Shown here: piece by piece, positions 9,319 to 16,883 of the stretch
Numbering within the stretch: position 1 is the first letter of the stretch
How the letters are laid out: the number at the start of each line of letters is the position of its first letter
DNA from: an uncultured Intestinimonas sp.
GTDB lineage: Bacteria > Bacillota > Clostridia > Oscillospirales > Oscillospiraceae
Direction of reading: 5' to 3'
Assembly: GCF_944387245.1 (NCBI RefSeq)
Contig: NZ_CALXEE010000003.1
Span: forward strand, 1-64,000
DNA: 64,000 nt
Notes under the pieces: model-generated
What the model was told of the DNA's origin: nothing
What the model saw: the letters and a program-made list of their open reading frames with translations, nothing else
Databases searched by the model: none
Program-made: the position numbers and the translations under genes

Positions 9319-9999
9319 ATGGCACCAATGAACTCAGAGGTCTCTCAGGGCTTTCTTTTCCTGGCTGGAGTATTCTTTGGGGTGGCGGCAGTTGCCTACT
9401 TCCTTGGATGCTTCAATGGTGCGGTCATCGTCTCCAAGTATATTCTGCGCAATGACATCCGCAACCACGGCAGCGGCAACGCTGGACTGACCAATTTCCA
9501 CCGGGTGTTCGGAGGCGGGCTGACCTTTGTGGTCATCCTCTGTGACGTCCTCAAGGCGATCCTCGCCGTTTTGATCGGAACGATGGTCATCGGTACGGTG
9601 GTGGGCGGCTGGATGGGGCCCGTTCTGGGTAAGTATTGGGCCGGCCTCTTCTGCCTGCTGGGACATATGTTTCCCTGCATGTTCCAGTTCAAGGGCGGAA
9701 AGGGTATCCTCTCCGGCGGTACCATTGCCCTCATGCTGGATTGGCGCATTGCCCTGGTGGTGTGGGGAGGATTCCTGATCCTCACCGCGCTGACCCGCTG
9801 GGTGTCCCTTGGCTCCTGCTGGGCGGGAGCGTCCTTTCCGTTTGCCACTTGGTTTGTCTATCATGATGTGATCCTGCTCCTGCTTGCCATCCTGATCGGC
9901 GGCCTCATTCTCTGGAAACATCGGACCAATATCGGTCGACTTTTGAAAGGTGAGGAGAACAAGCTTACCTTTCACAAGAAAAAGGAAACGGGGGTATAA
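9319..9999 (+). CDS. plsY: Acyl-phosphate:glycerol-3-phosphate acyltransferase PlsY
   Basis: Membrane enzyme that adds the first acyl chain to glycerol-3-phosphate in phospholipid synthesis. 226 residues with about five hydrophobic segments. Signature loops are present: SGNAGLTNFHRVFG, an early variant of GSGNxGxTN, and the glycine-rich FKGGKGILSGG. AAGGAGG lies eight bases before the ATG at 9319. It is followed by gpsA, which makes its substrate, so the two form a glycerophosphate module. Confidence 0.95.
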   Translation: MAPMNSEVSQGFLFLAGVFFGVAAVAYFLGCFNGAVIVSKYILRNDIRNHGSGNAGLTNFHRVFGGGLTFVVILCDVLKAILAVLIGTMVIGTVVGGWMGPVLGKYWAGLFCLLGHMFPCMFQFKGGKGILSGGTIALMLDWRIALVVWGGFLILTALTRWVSLGSCWAGASFPFATWFVYHDVILLLLAILIGGLILWKHRTNIGRLLKGEENKLTFHKKKETGV

Positions 10000-10005
10000 A
10001 TAACC

Positions 10006-11007
10006 GTGAAGGTAGCTGTCATTGGTTCTGGCGGCTGGGGCACAGCTCTGGCGATGCTGCTTTTAGAAAATGGAAATGATGTGACGCTCTGGTCCTATTC
10101 AGAGGAGGAGTCCAAAGTCCTGCGGGAGACAGGGGAGAACCCCATGCTCAAGGGTGTGCCCCTTCCCAAGGAGCTCAAGTTTACCACCGATCTGGACTGC
10201 GTCGCCGGCTGCGGCGTGGTAGTCCTGGCCACTCCCTCCTTCGCCGTGCGGAGCACCGCCCGGCAGATGGCGCCCCACCTGACGGCGGGCACCGTAGTGG
10301 TGTCGGTGTCCAAGGGCATCGAGAAGGAGACCTCCACCACACTTACCGAGGCCATCCACGAGGAGCTGGGCCCGGACTATCCGGTGGTGGCTTTGTCCGG
10401 CCCCTCCCACGCCGAGGAGGTGGGCCGAGGCGTCCCCACGGCGGTGGTCTCTGCCTCCAAGGACCAGAAGGCCGCCGAGCTGGTCCAGGACCTCTTTATG
10501 AACCCCCGCTTCCGGGTCTACGCCTCCGACGACGTGACGGGCGTGGAGCTGGCCGCCGCGCTGAAAAACGTCATCGCCCTGTGCGCCGGCTGCTGTGACG
10601 GCATGGGCTGCGGGGACAACACCAAGGCCGCCCTCATGACCCGGGGTCTCACCGAAATCGCCCGGCTGGGCGTGGCCATGGGCGGGCGGAAGGAGACCTT
10701 TGCCGGTCTGGCCGGTGTGGGCGACCTCATTGTCACCTGCACCTCCATGCACTCCCGGAACCGCCGCTGCGGCATCCTCATCGGAAAGGGTATGGAGCCC
10801 ACCCAGGCCGTCAAGGAGATCGGCGCGGTGGTGGAGGGCTATTACGCCGCCGCCAACGCCAAGATCCTGGCGGACAAGCTGGGGGTGGAGATGCCCATCG
10901 CTTCCGCGGCCTATGAGGTCCTCTACCACGGTAAAGATCCCAAGGTGGTGCTCCAGGAGCTCATGACTCGGGAGAAGAAGCACGAGATCGAGGACAGCTG
11001 GGTATGA
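10006..11007 (+). CDS. gpsA: NAD(P)+-dependent glycerol-3-phosphate dehydrogenase
   Basis: Reduces dihydroxyacetone phosphate to sn-glycerol-3-phosphate for phospholipids. 333 residues. The N-terminal dinucleotide fold starts VAVIGSGGWGTALAMLL, and the catalytic region contains AAALKNVIALCAG and the GLAGVGDLIVTCTS stretch. The gene starts with GTG at 10006, six bases after the plsY stop, with GGAAACGGGGG upstream. It supplies PlsY with substrate. Confidence 0.96.
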   Translation: MKVAVIGSGGWGTALAMLLLENGNDVTLWSYSEEESKVLRETGENPMLKGVPLPKELKFTTDLDCVAGCGVVVLATPSFAVRSTARQMAPHLTAGTVVVSVSKGIEKETSTTLTEAIHEELGPDYPVVALSGPSHAEEVGRGVPTAVVSASKDQKAAELVQDLFMNPRFRVYASDDVTGVELAAALKNVIALCAGCCDGMGCGDNTKAALMTRGLTEIARLGVAMGGRKETFAGLAGVGDLIVTCTSMHSRNRRCGILIGKGMEPTQAVKEIGAVVEGYYAAANAKILADKLGVEMPIASAAYEVLYHGKDPKVVLQELMTREKKHEIEDSWV

Positions 11008-11008
11008 C

Positions 11009-11043
11009 AAAAAGGCCCTCCGGCATTGCCGGAGGGCCTTTTG
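11009..11043 (+). terminator. Terminator of the der-plsY-gpsA operon
   Basis: Strong perfect stem (AAAAGGCCCTCCGGC / GCCGGAGGGCCTTTT) with a three-base loop starts right after the gpsA stop. Confidence 0.92.
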
Positions 11044-11064
11044 ATGTGTTGCGGGGAAGAGATA

Positions 11065-11098
11065 AAAAAATTCCGCACGACATCGTGCGGAATTTTTT
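11065..11098 (-). terminator. Terminator of rpmB, possibly bidirectional
   Basis: Perfect 16-bp stem AAAAAATTCCGCACGA with a two-base loop, located ten bases after the rpmB stop on the minus strand. A/T-rich ends on both sides mean it can also back up the gpsA terminator on the plus strand. Confidence 0.9.
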
Positions 11099-11107
11099 AT
11101 CCAATTG

Positions 11108-11296
11108 TCACACAGCGCGGGTGACCTTACCCGAACGGAGGCAGCGGGTGCAGACGTACACGTGCTTCGGGCTGCCGTCGACAATCGCCTTGACGCGCTT
11201 CACATTGGGCTTCCAAGGACGATTGGAACGGCGGTGAGAATGGGACACCTGGATACCGAACACAACGCCCTTATCGCAAAACTCGCATTTGGCCAT
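11108..11296 (-). CDS. rpmB: 50S ribosomal protein L28
   Basis: 62-residue ribosomal protein, standing alone. The family start MAKCEFCDKGVVFGIQVSH and the core RRSNRPWKPNVK are clear. Cysteine pairs CEFC and CTRC show the zinc-binding form. The ATG at 11296 is chosen over in-frame upstream codons because it gives the normal L28 length and is preceded by GGAGGTTGAAGG. Confidence 0.97.
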   Translation of the reverse strand: MAKCEFCDKGVVFGIQVSHSHRRSNRPWKPNVKRVKAIVDGSPKHVYVCTRCLRSGKVTRAV

Positions 11297-11355
11297 GATT
11301 CCTTCAACCTCCTCGCTGGTCAAAGTTTCGCTCATAACAAAGCATCGAATGATAT

Positions 11356-11384
11356 GATAGCAGATATTTTGGAAAAATGCAAGT
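11356..11384 (-). promoter_or_regulatory. Promoter of rpmB
   Basis: Minus strand: TTGCAT (11379-11384), 17-base spacer, TATCAT (11356-11361), about 60 bases before the rpmB start. Confidence 0.7.
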
Positions 11385-11431
11385 GCTAATTTCGATTTTC
11401 TCCGCAAATTTCCCCGGAAGCGGAATAGCCG

Positions 11432-11460
11432 TTGCGAAACAAGGGGAAGTCGGTTATACT
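11432..11460 (+). promoter_or_regulatory. Promoter of hprK
   Basis: TTGCGA (11432-11437), 17-base spacer, TATACT (11455-11460). The start near 11467 would place the hairpin GCGCCCTG-AAG-CAGGGCGC (11473-11491) at the very 5' end of the hprK transcript. Confidence 0.7.
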
Positions 11461-11519
11461 AAGGTGGAAAAAGCGCCCTGAAGCAGGGCGCACACGGCAC
11501 TGGATAAGGAGTGGTGGAT

Positions 11520-12467
11520 GTGGAGAACCGTTATTCCGTCAAGCTGGGCAAGCTCATCGAGGAATTTGAGCTGGAAGTCCTCCGTGGGGCGGAGAACTAC
11601 CAGGATGTGCTCATACAGCGGGAGGATGTAAACCGTCCGGGCCTACAGCTGGTGGGCTTTTTCGACTATTTTGACGCCAAGCGGATGCAGCTTCTGGGCC
11701 GGGTGGAGAGCACTTATCTGGAGCAGATCAGCTCGGAGGAGCGCTGCAAGTGCTTCGATGCCTTCCTGGCCCACGACATCCCCGCTCTGGTCATCACCCG
11801 GGGAATGGAGCCTTTCCCGGAGCTGATGGAGATGGCGGAGAAATACGACCGCACCATCCTCCGCACCCAGGAGACCACCACCGCCTTCATGGGGGCGCTG
11901 ATCCTGGCCCTGCGCAACTACCTGGCGCCTCGGATCACCCGTCACGGCGTGCTGGTGGAGGTCTACGGCGAGGGTGTGCTGCTGCTGGGCGAGTCCGGTG
12001 TTGGCAAGAGCGAGACGGCCATCGAGCTGGTGAAGCGCGGCCACCGGCTGGTGGCCGACGACGCCGTGGAGATCAAGCGGGTGGGCGTCAAGCGTCTGGT
12101 TGGCTCCGCCCCCGAGCTCATCCGCCACTATATCGAGCTGCGCGGCATCGGCGTGGTGGACGTGCAGCAGCTCTTTGGTATGTCTGCCGTCCGTGAGGAC
12201 CAGGACATCGATCTGGTGGTCAACCTGGAGCAGTGGAACGACGAGACCATGTATGACCGCCTGGGCCTGGAGCAGCTCTATACGGTGATCCTGGACGTGA
12301 AGGTCCCTGCCCTTACTGTGCCGGTGAAGCCGGGCCGGAACCTGGCCATCATCGTGGAGGTGGCGGCCATGAACAACCGCCACAAGAAGATGGGCTACAA
12401 TGCGGCCCAGGCCTTCACCCAGCAGATCAACGAGCACTTTGACCAGGCCCTGAGCGGCCAGTTGTAA
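11520..12467 (+). CDS. hprK: HPr(Ser) kinase/phosphorylase
   Basis: Phosphorylates and dephosphorylates Ser46 of HPr, the central switch of carbon catabolite control in Firmicutes. About 315 residues. An N-terminal HprK_N domain precedes the kinase core with Walker A GESGVGKS (about 157-164) and the K/P-loop signature GIGVVDVQQLFGMSAV. The GTG at 11520 lies eight bases after AAGGAG; GTG codons at 11511 and 11514 are too close to that site. The neighbouring nucleoside hydrolases may be part of the same transcript. Confidence 0.95.
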   Translation: MENRYSVKLGKLIEEFELEVLRGAENYQDVLIQREDVNRPGLQLVGFFDYFDAKRMQLLGRVESTYLEQISSEERCKCFDAFLAHDIPALVITRGMEPFPELMEMAEKYDRTILRTQETTTAFMGALILALRNYLAPRITRHGVLVEVYGEGVLLLGESGVGKSETAIELVKRGHRLVADDAVEIKRVGVKRLVGSAPELIRHYIELRGIGVVDVQQLFGMSAVREDQDIDLVVNLEQWNDETMYDRLGLEQLYTVILDVKVPALTVPVKPGRNLAIIVEVAAMNNRHKKMGYNAAQAFTQQINEHFDQALSGQL

Positions 12468-12495
12468 GCATGCAAGAAAAAAAGGAGGTCCCGAT

Positions 12496-13428
12496 TTGAC
12501 CAAACCGATCCCTATCCTTTTAGACGGTGACCCGGGCCATGACGACGCCATGGCCTGGATGCTGGCCCAGTCCTCGCCCCTGCTGGAGATCCGGGGCGTC
12601 ACCTCGGTCTGCGGCAACCAGACCATTGAGAAAACCACCTACAATGCCCAGCGGGTTATGACCCTGCTGGGGATCGATGCTCCCCTGGCCAAGGGCCGCA
12701 CCGGCCCTCTGATTGCCGAACATATGGCCGCCCCCAGCGTCCACGGCGAGTCCGGCCTGGACGGCCCTGTCCTGCCGGAGCCGGCGGTTTTTCCGGTGGA
12801 CCTGCCCGCCTGCGCCCTCATGGCAAAGGTGCTGGAGGAGAGCCCGGAGCCGGTGACCCTGGTGCCCACCGGCCCCCTCACCAATGTGGCCAGCCTTCTC
12901 CTCACCCGTCCCGACCTGAAGGGAAAGATCGCCGGCATCTCTATGATGGGCGGCGGCGTCACCCACGGGAATTGGACCCCGGCGGCGGAGTTCAACATCC
13001 TGGTGGACCCGGAGGCCGCCGATCTGGTGTTCCGCTCCGGTGTGCCCATTACCATGGCCGGTCTGGACGTGACCGAAAAGGCGCTGGTCTTCCCGGAGGA
13101 TTTTGAGACCATCCGGGCCCTTGACAATCCGGTGGCCTCGGTGGTGGCCGACTGGCTGGAGTTCTTCTACGGCTTCCACAGGAAGCTGGGCTACGCCGGC
13201 GCGCCGGTCCACGATGCGGTGGCGGTGGCTGCCCTCATCGCGCCGGAGCTCTTCCATATGGAGGAGATGTATGTGGCGGTGGAGACCCAGGGTACCTACT
13301 GCCGGGGAGCCACCATCGGCGACCGGTATCACCTTTCTGACCATGCCCCCAACGCCCGGGTCATCCTGGATCTGGATCGGGAGGGGTTCGTAGGCCTGCT
13401 GACGAAGGCCGCCGCCTCATACAGCTGA
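12496..13428 (+). CDS. Inosine-uridine preferring nucleoside hydrolase
   Basis: Hydrolyses the N-glycosidic bond of ribonucleosides to base plus ribose. 310 residues. The calcium-binding family motif is present at the N-terminus (ILLDGDPGHDDAMAWML), and the mid-protein VPTGPLTNVASLL and NILVDPEAADLVF blocks are typical. The TTG start at 12496 has GGAGG seven bases upstream. It lies 28 bases after hprK and almost touches a paralogue, so the three may be co-transcribed. Substrate preference is not predictable. Confidence 0.93.
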   Translation: MTKPIPILLDGDPGHDDAMAWMLAQSSPLLEIRGVTSVCGNQTIEKTTYNAQRVMTLLGIDAPLAKGRTGPLIAEHMAAPSVHGESGLDGPVLPEPAVFPVDLPACALMAKVLEESPEPVTLVPTGPLTNVASLLLTRPDLKGKIAGISMMGGGVTHGNWTPAAEFNILVDPEAADLVFRSGVPITMAGLDVTEKALVFPEDFETIRALDNPVASVVADWLEFFYGFHRKLGYAGAPVHDAVAVAALIAPELFHMEEMYVAVETQGTYCRGATIGDRYHLSDHAPNARVILDLDREGFVGLLTKAAASYS

Positions 13429-13442
13429 TGGGGGGAACAAGG

Positions 13443-14390
13443 ATGGATAAAAAGAGACAGCCGGTGATCGTGGACTGCGATCCCGGCATTGATGACGCTG
13501 TGGCGCTGCTGCTGGCCGCCCGGGCGCCGGAACTGGAGCTGGCAGCTGTGACGGCGGTGGCCGGCAACGTGGGACTGGACAAGACCAGCCTCAATGCCCG
13601 CCGGGTCCTCACCCTGGCCGGGGCGGAGGTGCCCGTCTATGCCGGCGCCGCCGGCCCCATGTTTGGAGAGCAGGTGACAGCAGATGAGGTCCACGGGGCC
13701 GACGGCCTGCTGGGCATCCCGGCGCCGGAGCCCTCCTTCCCCCTGGGGAGGGAGGCCGCCTGGGATGTGATCTGGCAAAAGGCCCTGGCCTATGGAGGGG
13801 AACTGGAGATTGTGGCCACCGGCCCCCTGACCAACCTGGGCATCGCCCTTACCAAGTATCCGGAGCTCCCGGCCCATATCAAGCGGATCGTCCTCATGGG
13901 GGGCGCCACCGACTTCGGCAACACCACCCCAGCGGCGGAGTATAATATCTATGCAGACCCGGAGGCGGCGGACATGGTCTTCCGTTCCGGCATTCCGCTG
14001 GTGGTGTGCGCCCTGGACGTGACCCACAAAGCCTATTTCACCCAGGAGGAGATCGACCGCCTGGAGGAGCTGGGGACGCCGCAGGCCGTCTTTGCGGCCA
14101 AAACCATGGGTTATGGGGTGGAGTGGCACCAGAAGTTCTTGGTGCCCGGCGCTCCCATGCACGACCCCTGTGCCATGATGTACGCTCTGGAGCCGGAGCT
14201 GTTTGACGGGGTGTCCTGCTGGATGGGAGTGGAGTGCCAGGGAAAGCACACCCGCGGCAAAACGGTGACGGATGCCTTCAGCGACGCTAAGTCGCCTTCC
14301 GGCAGCAACGCTGTCCTTATTAACCGTGTGGATCGGGAACGGTTTGTGGAGCACCTGATCGGGAGGTTAGCGGCCTACGACATGCCGTAA
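13443..14390 (+). CDS. Nucleoside hydrolase, second copy
   Basis: Paralogue of the preceding gene, 315 residues, with the motif VIVDCDPGIDDAVALLLAA and the downstream VATGPLTNLGIAL and NIYADPEAADMVF blocks. The ATG at 13443 has GGGGGG seven bases upstream. A start at 13428 would overlap the first hydrolase stop but has a poor ribosome site. Two divergent copies in tandem suggest different substrates, for example purine versus pyrimidine nucleosides; this is inference. Confidence 0.93.
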   Translation: MDKKRQPVIVDCDPGIDDAVALLLAARAPELELAAVTAVAGNVGLDKTSLNARRVLTLAGAEVPVYAGAAGPMFGEQVTADEVHGADGLLGIPAPEPSFPLGREAAWDVIWQKALAYGGELEIVATGPLTNLGIALTKYPELPAHIKRIVLMGGATDFGNTTPAAEYNIYADPEAADMVFRSGIPLVVCALDVTHKAYFTQEEIDRLEELGTPQAVFAAKTMGYGVEWHQKFLVPGAPMHDPCAMMYALEPELFDGVSCWMGVECQGKHTRGKTVTDAFSDAKSPSGSNAVLINRVDRERFVEHLIGRLAAYDMP

Positions 14391-14419
14391 CCCCTTAAAA
14401 ACAAAGCAGAAAATAGAGC

Positions 14420-14455
14420 AGGCCCCGGAGCATATTTTCCGGTGTTTCGGGGCCT
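14420..14455 (+). terminator. Possible terminator after the nucleoside hydrolases
   Basis: AGGCCCCG pairs with CGGGGCCT around a 20-base loop containing GGA/TCC. A run of six A then six T follows, so the T tract is displaced. Moderate support. Confidence 0.5.
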
Positions 14456-14486
14456 AAAAAATTTTTTGAGAAATTTGAAAAAAGAC

Positions 14487-14515
14487 TTGCATTCTTGGGA
14501 AAAGCATGCTAATAT
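14487..14515 (+). promoter_or_regulatory. Promoter of tRNA-Pro
   Basis: TTGCAT (14487-14492), 17-base spacer, TAATAT (14510-14515), giving a start near 14522, about 24 bases before the tRNA. Confidence 0.7.
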
Positions 14516-14545
14516 ATATGAGTCGCCCGGGTTCAGGGCTGACAA

Positions 14546-14622
14546 CCGGGTGTGGCGAAGTTTGGTATCGCGCTTGAATGGGGTTCAAGAGGCCGCTGGT
14601 TCGAATCCAGTCACTCGGACCA
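14546..14622 (+). tRNA. tRNA-Pro (anticodon GGG)
   Basis: 77 bases including an encoded CCA. The acceptor arm CCGGGTG pairs with CACTCGG (one G-T), the D stem is GCGA/TCGC, the anticodon stem is CTTGA/TCAAG with loop ATGGGGT, and the T arm is GCTGG-TTCGAAT-CCAGT. Anticodon bases are 14580-14582. It decodes CCC and CCU. It borders a patch of decayed conjugative-element genes, a common situation for integration next to tRNA genes. Confidence 0.95.
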
Positions 14623-14678
14623 TGCGGAGTATCATTAAAGGATCTGAAAGGATCTGTTGATGATACTCCGCATTTTTT
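14622..14678 (+). terminator. Terminator of tRNA-Pro
   Basis: 14-bp perfect stem ATGCGGAGTATCAT (14622-14635) / ATGATACTCCGCAT (14660-14673), followed by six T. It starts at the last base of the tRNA. Confidence 0.9.
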
Positions 14679-14730
14679 ATTTCCAAGTTTATATGGCAAC
14701 TTGTGCGAGGGCGTAGCTTAATACTACGCC

Positions 14731-15408
14731 TTTTCTCGTTTCCAAAGGAATGTCCCGCTCGGGGATTTTCCGGCGATCCGGTACCGAGGCGGTATCTGCT
14801 ACGGCTAGAAAGTCATTAGCAAAAATCTCATCATTGCCGTCCGAAAGCAGCTCCTCAATGGCAACGGATTTGTTATGGGCATGTCCGCCTCCGGAAAATC
14901 TTTTACCTCCAAGCGGGAGATCACTGCCCTGGCTCTCTCCACAGGGGGTAGGAGGCGAGGTGGTGGAGATCCCGGCCACTTCCATTAACCATATCAACGT
15001 CATGGATGTGGAGCGGGGCTACGGCGAGGGGGAAAACTCCACGGTGCTGAAATTGGAGTTCCTGCTTTTCCTCTGTGAGCGGTCTGTGGGGGAAGGAAAG
15101 CGGTCTGCCAAGGAGAAGTCCATGATCAACCGCTGTGCGGCACAGCGCTGCCACGACTATGTGTGGGACGGCTGCCGGGGTCAGGCCCCATGCGCCAGGA
15201 CTTCCACGCGGAACTGCTGCGCCAGCCGGAGGCAGAGGAGCAGGATGTGGACGAGCGTTTCCAGGCCCACACGGCCCGGACCATGCTGGACAACCGTGAA
15301 TTCCTGGTCATGCTCAACCAGGCCAGCACCGACGGTCTGGAGCTGACCCGACTGCTGAACATCTCCCACAGCCAGCTCTCCTACATCACCAAACGGCCAG
15401 CGGAATGA
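14731..15408 (+). pseudogene. Decayed VirB4/TraE-type conjugation ATPase
   Basis: Pieces of a conjugative-transfer ATPase persist in successive frames. One frame reads YRGGICYG, then an in-frame TAG (14806-14808), then SKNLII and the Walker A GMSASGKSFTSKREIT. The part around Walker B has been lost; a second frame resumes with ATSINHINVMDVERGYGE, and a third with DFHAELLRQPEAE...REFLVMLNQAS...LLNISHSQLSYIT, a typical VirB4 C-terminal region. With at least one stop, a deletion and frameshifts in under 700 bases it cannot encode a working protein. It marks a former integrative conjugative element beside tRNA-Pro. Confidence 0.72.
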
Positions 15409-15825
15409 TCTCGGCGGTGACCAGCGGCAGACGTCATAAAACAGGCGGAGCAACTGGCAGAGCGCCTGTTGGAAAAACGAAAGAAAGGTGCAGCACACAC
15501 GCCAGATGCAGGCCCGGACGGATATTCTGGCCGTCATGATCCTCCCGGAGCCACAAAGCCAAAGGATGACGGCATTCTGCATCCAAGGAATCGTACCCGC
15601 GGTAAAGAAGCGAGAGAACAGATCCGGACGGAGGGTGCAGGCAGAAGCTTCACCCAGCCGCCGTCTACATTCCAAGCACCGAAAAGAGGAAACACCAAAA
15701 CCAAGAATGCCCGCCTGGAGATGCAAGCTATCCCCGCGCCCGCCCTACTGTAAGTTTCTTACAGTAGGGAAAAGCGCCCTTTGCGCGGGAGTGCCAAGGC
15801 ATCCCTCTGCACAACGGGAAACTGG
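15409..15825 (+). other. Unassigned remnant with a 12-bp hairpin
   Basis: No intact gene is recognised. One frame reads QAEQLAERLLEKRKKGAAHT and on to a stop near 15750, probably element debris. At 15743-15769 a perfect hairpin (CCCTACTGTAAG, three-base loop, CTTACAGTAGGG) is nested within flanking CCCGCGC/GCGCGGG, suggesting a structured end or terminator of the former element. Confidence 0.35.
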
Positions 15826-15828
15826 AGA

Positions 15829-16189
15829 GATGGAGCATCCAGCCTCTGGAGACACTCCAGCCTGGACAGAGCGGATACTCACTGTGACGATCACCACCGG
15901 GACACTAGAGGATACGCGGGTATTTTATTCTTACGCTGAGGAACAGAATGAGGCACTGAATCAGCTGCTGGCTGATCTGGACCCGGAGCGCCAGGCTGTG
16001 GTGGAGATCGGCTGTAGGCTGGTAGGCAAGGTCAACTGCTTCTGGGGAGGGAAGTCCCTGGTGATCTTCCGGGACTCCCGCTGGGGTCAGCTTACTAAGG
16101 TATGGGCATTCATATGCAGCACACCTACTGCATTACTATCTTCTGGGATAGACACAACCCTGCGAGTTCGTATTCTATCCCGGAGATGA
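15829..16189 (+). CDS. Hypothetical protein, probably mobile-element cargo
   Basis: An open frame of about 120 codons starting with MEHPASGDTPAWTERILTVT and containing EEQNEALNQLLADLDPERQA and GGKSLVIFRDSRWGQLTKV. The composition looks protein-like over the first 90 residues, then degrades into Ser/Thr/Arg-rich sequence, so the true end may have been lost. I do not recognise the family. It sits between the VirB4 relic and a frameshifted gene and is likely a leftover of the same element. Confidence 0.4.
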
Positions 16190-16400
16190 GAACGTAGGAA
16201 TTATAGACAGTAGAGATGAAGAAGGAAATCTGCTCATCGTCCACTGCGGATTTCGCCAAAACAATGTGGTTATCACTGGTCAGAAAGGAATTGCTGGCAT
16301 TGGCAAGCCGGCCTTTTTCAATCAATCGTGGCGCTATGTATATCAAGCAAATTTTACACAATTAGCTTTAGATTTTGCATCGGCGGTAGAGAGTTTATAG
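16114..16400 (+). pseudogene. Small hypothetical gene broken by one frameshift
   Basis: From an ATG at 16114 one frame reads MQHTYCITIFWDRHNP. From about 16158 the next frame continues CEFVFYPGDENVGIIDSRDE and on to VYQANFTQLALDFASAVESL and a TAG at 16398-16400. A one-base loss around the CCC run at 16158-16160 would join them into a protein of about 95 residues. No family is recognised. A sequencing error or a programmed shift is possible, but the decayed surroundings favour a pseudogene. Confidence 0.5.
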
Positions 16401-16433
16401 TCCAAAACTATATAATAACCTTACAACATAACT

Positions 16434-16738
16434 TTACAACAAATTTTGAAACCCGCTCCAAGATGCATAATTCCACAGACTGACCTTTGACATATACGCC
16501 TGAAACGATTCTAATACTTTTTCACACTGATAATAGTCCGATTCCACAAACACCTCGCAAAAAGGAAAGACTGGCCGCAGTCCAGAAACTCGCAAAGGGT
16601 TGCATACACATCCAGTGTGGGCTTGGTATGCCCGTTTTCCGTCCTGGATCAATATGCTGTTGTGATATCGGCCATTTCCGCCAACTGATCTTGCGCCAGT
16701 TCCTAACGGATTCGCTGGTTTCTTATCCTTTTGCCCAT
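16434..16738 (-). pseudogene. Decayed Xre-family HTH regulator
   Basis: From the ATG at 16738 the minus strand reads MGKRIRNQRIR, stop, ELAQDQLAEMADITTAY, stop, SRTENGHTKPTLDVYATLCE. This is the helix-turn-helix pattern of an Xre/Cro regulator, with Q-x-x-L-A-x-x-A spacing and an ENGHTKP turn, interrupted by TAG and TGA and then by a frameshift near 16560; the other frame continues FCEVFVESDYYQCEKVLESF. Such regulators are common in conjugative elements, so it fits the adjacent debris. Confidence 0.6.
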
Positions 16739-16821
16739 ATAATCCATAGCTATCACGATTCATTATCCCCGGGAAACTTTAACAAAGTTCATTTCTTATT
16801 TCGATAAATTTTCAGTTTATC

Positions 16822-16851
16822 TTGATCTTAAAGTTTATCCCAGGTTATACT
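16822..16851 (+). promoter_or_regulatory. Promoter of the GGDEF/EAL gene
   Basis: TTGATC (16822-16827), 18-base spacer, TATACT (16846-16851), about 33 bases before the start codon. Confidence 0.6.
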
Positions 16852-16883
16852 ATTGTAGAGAAATATGAGGGGGAGAAGCCGCT

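Noticed and set aside
14523..14545. A second tRNA-like start just before tRNA-Pro
   Set aside because: The GCCCGGGTTCAGGGC stretch lies in the leader and cannot form a cloverleaf; the 77-base structure at 14546-14622 explains all arms.
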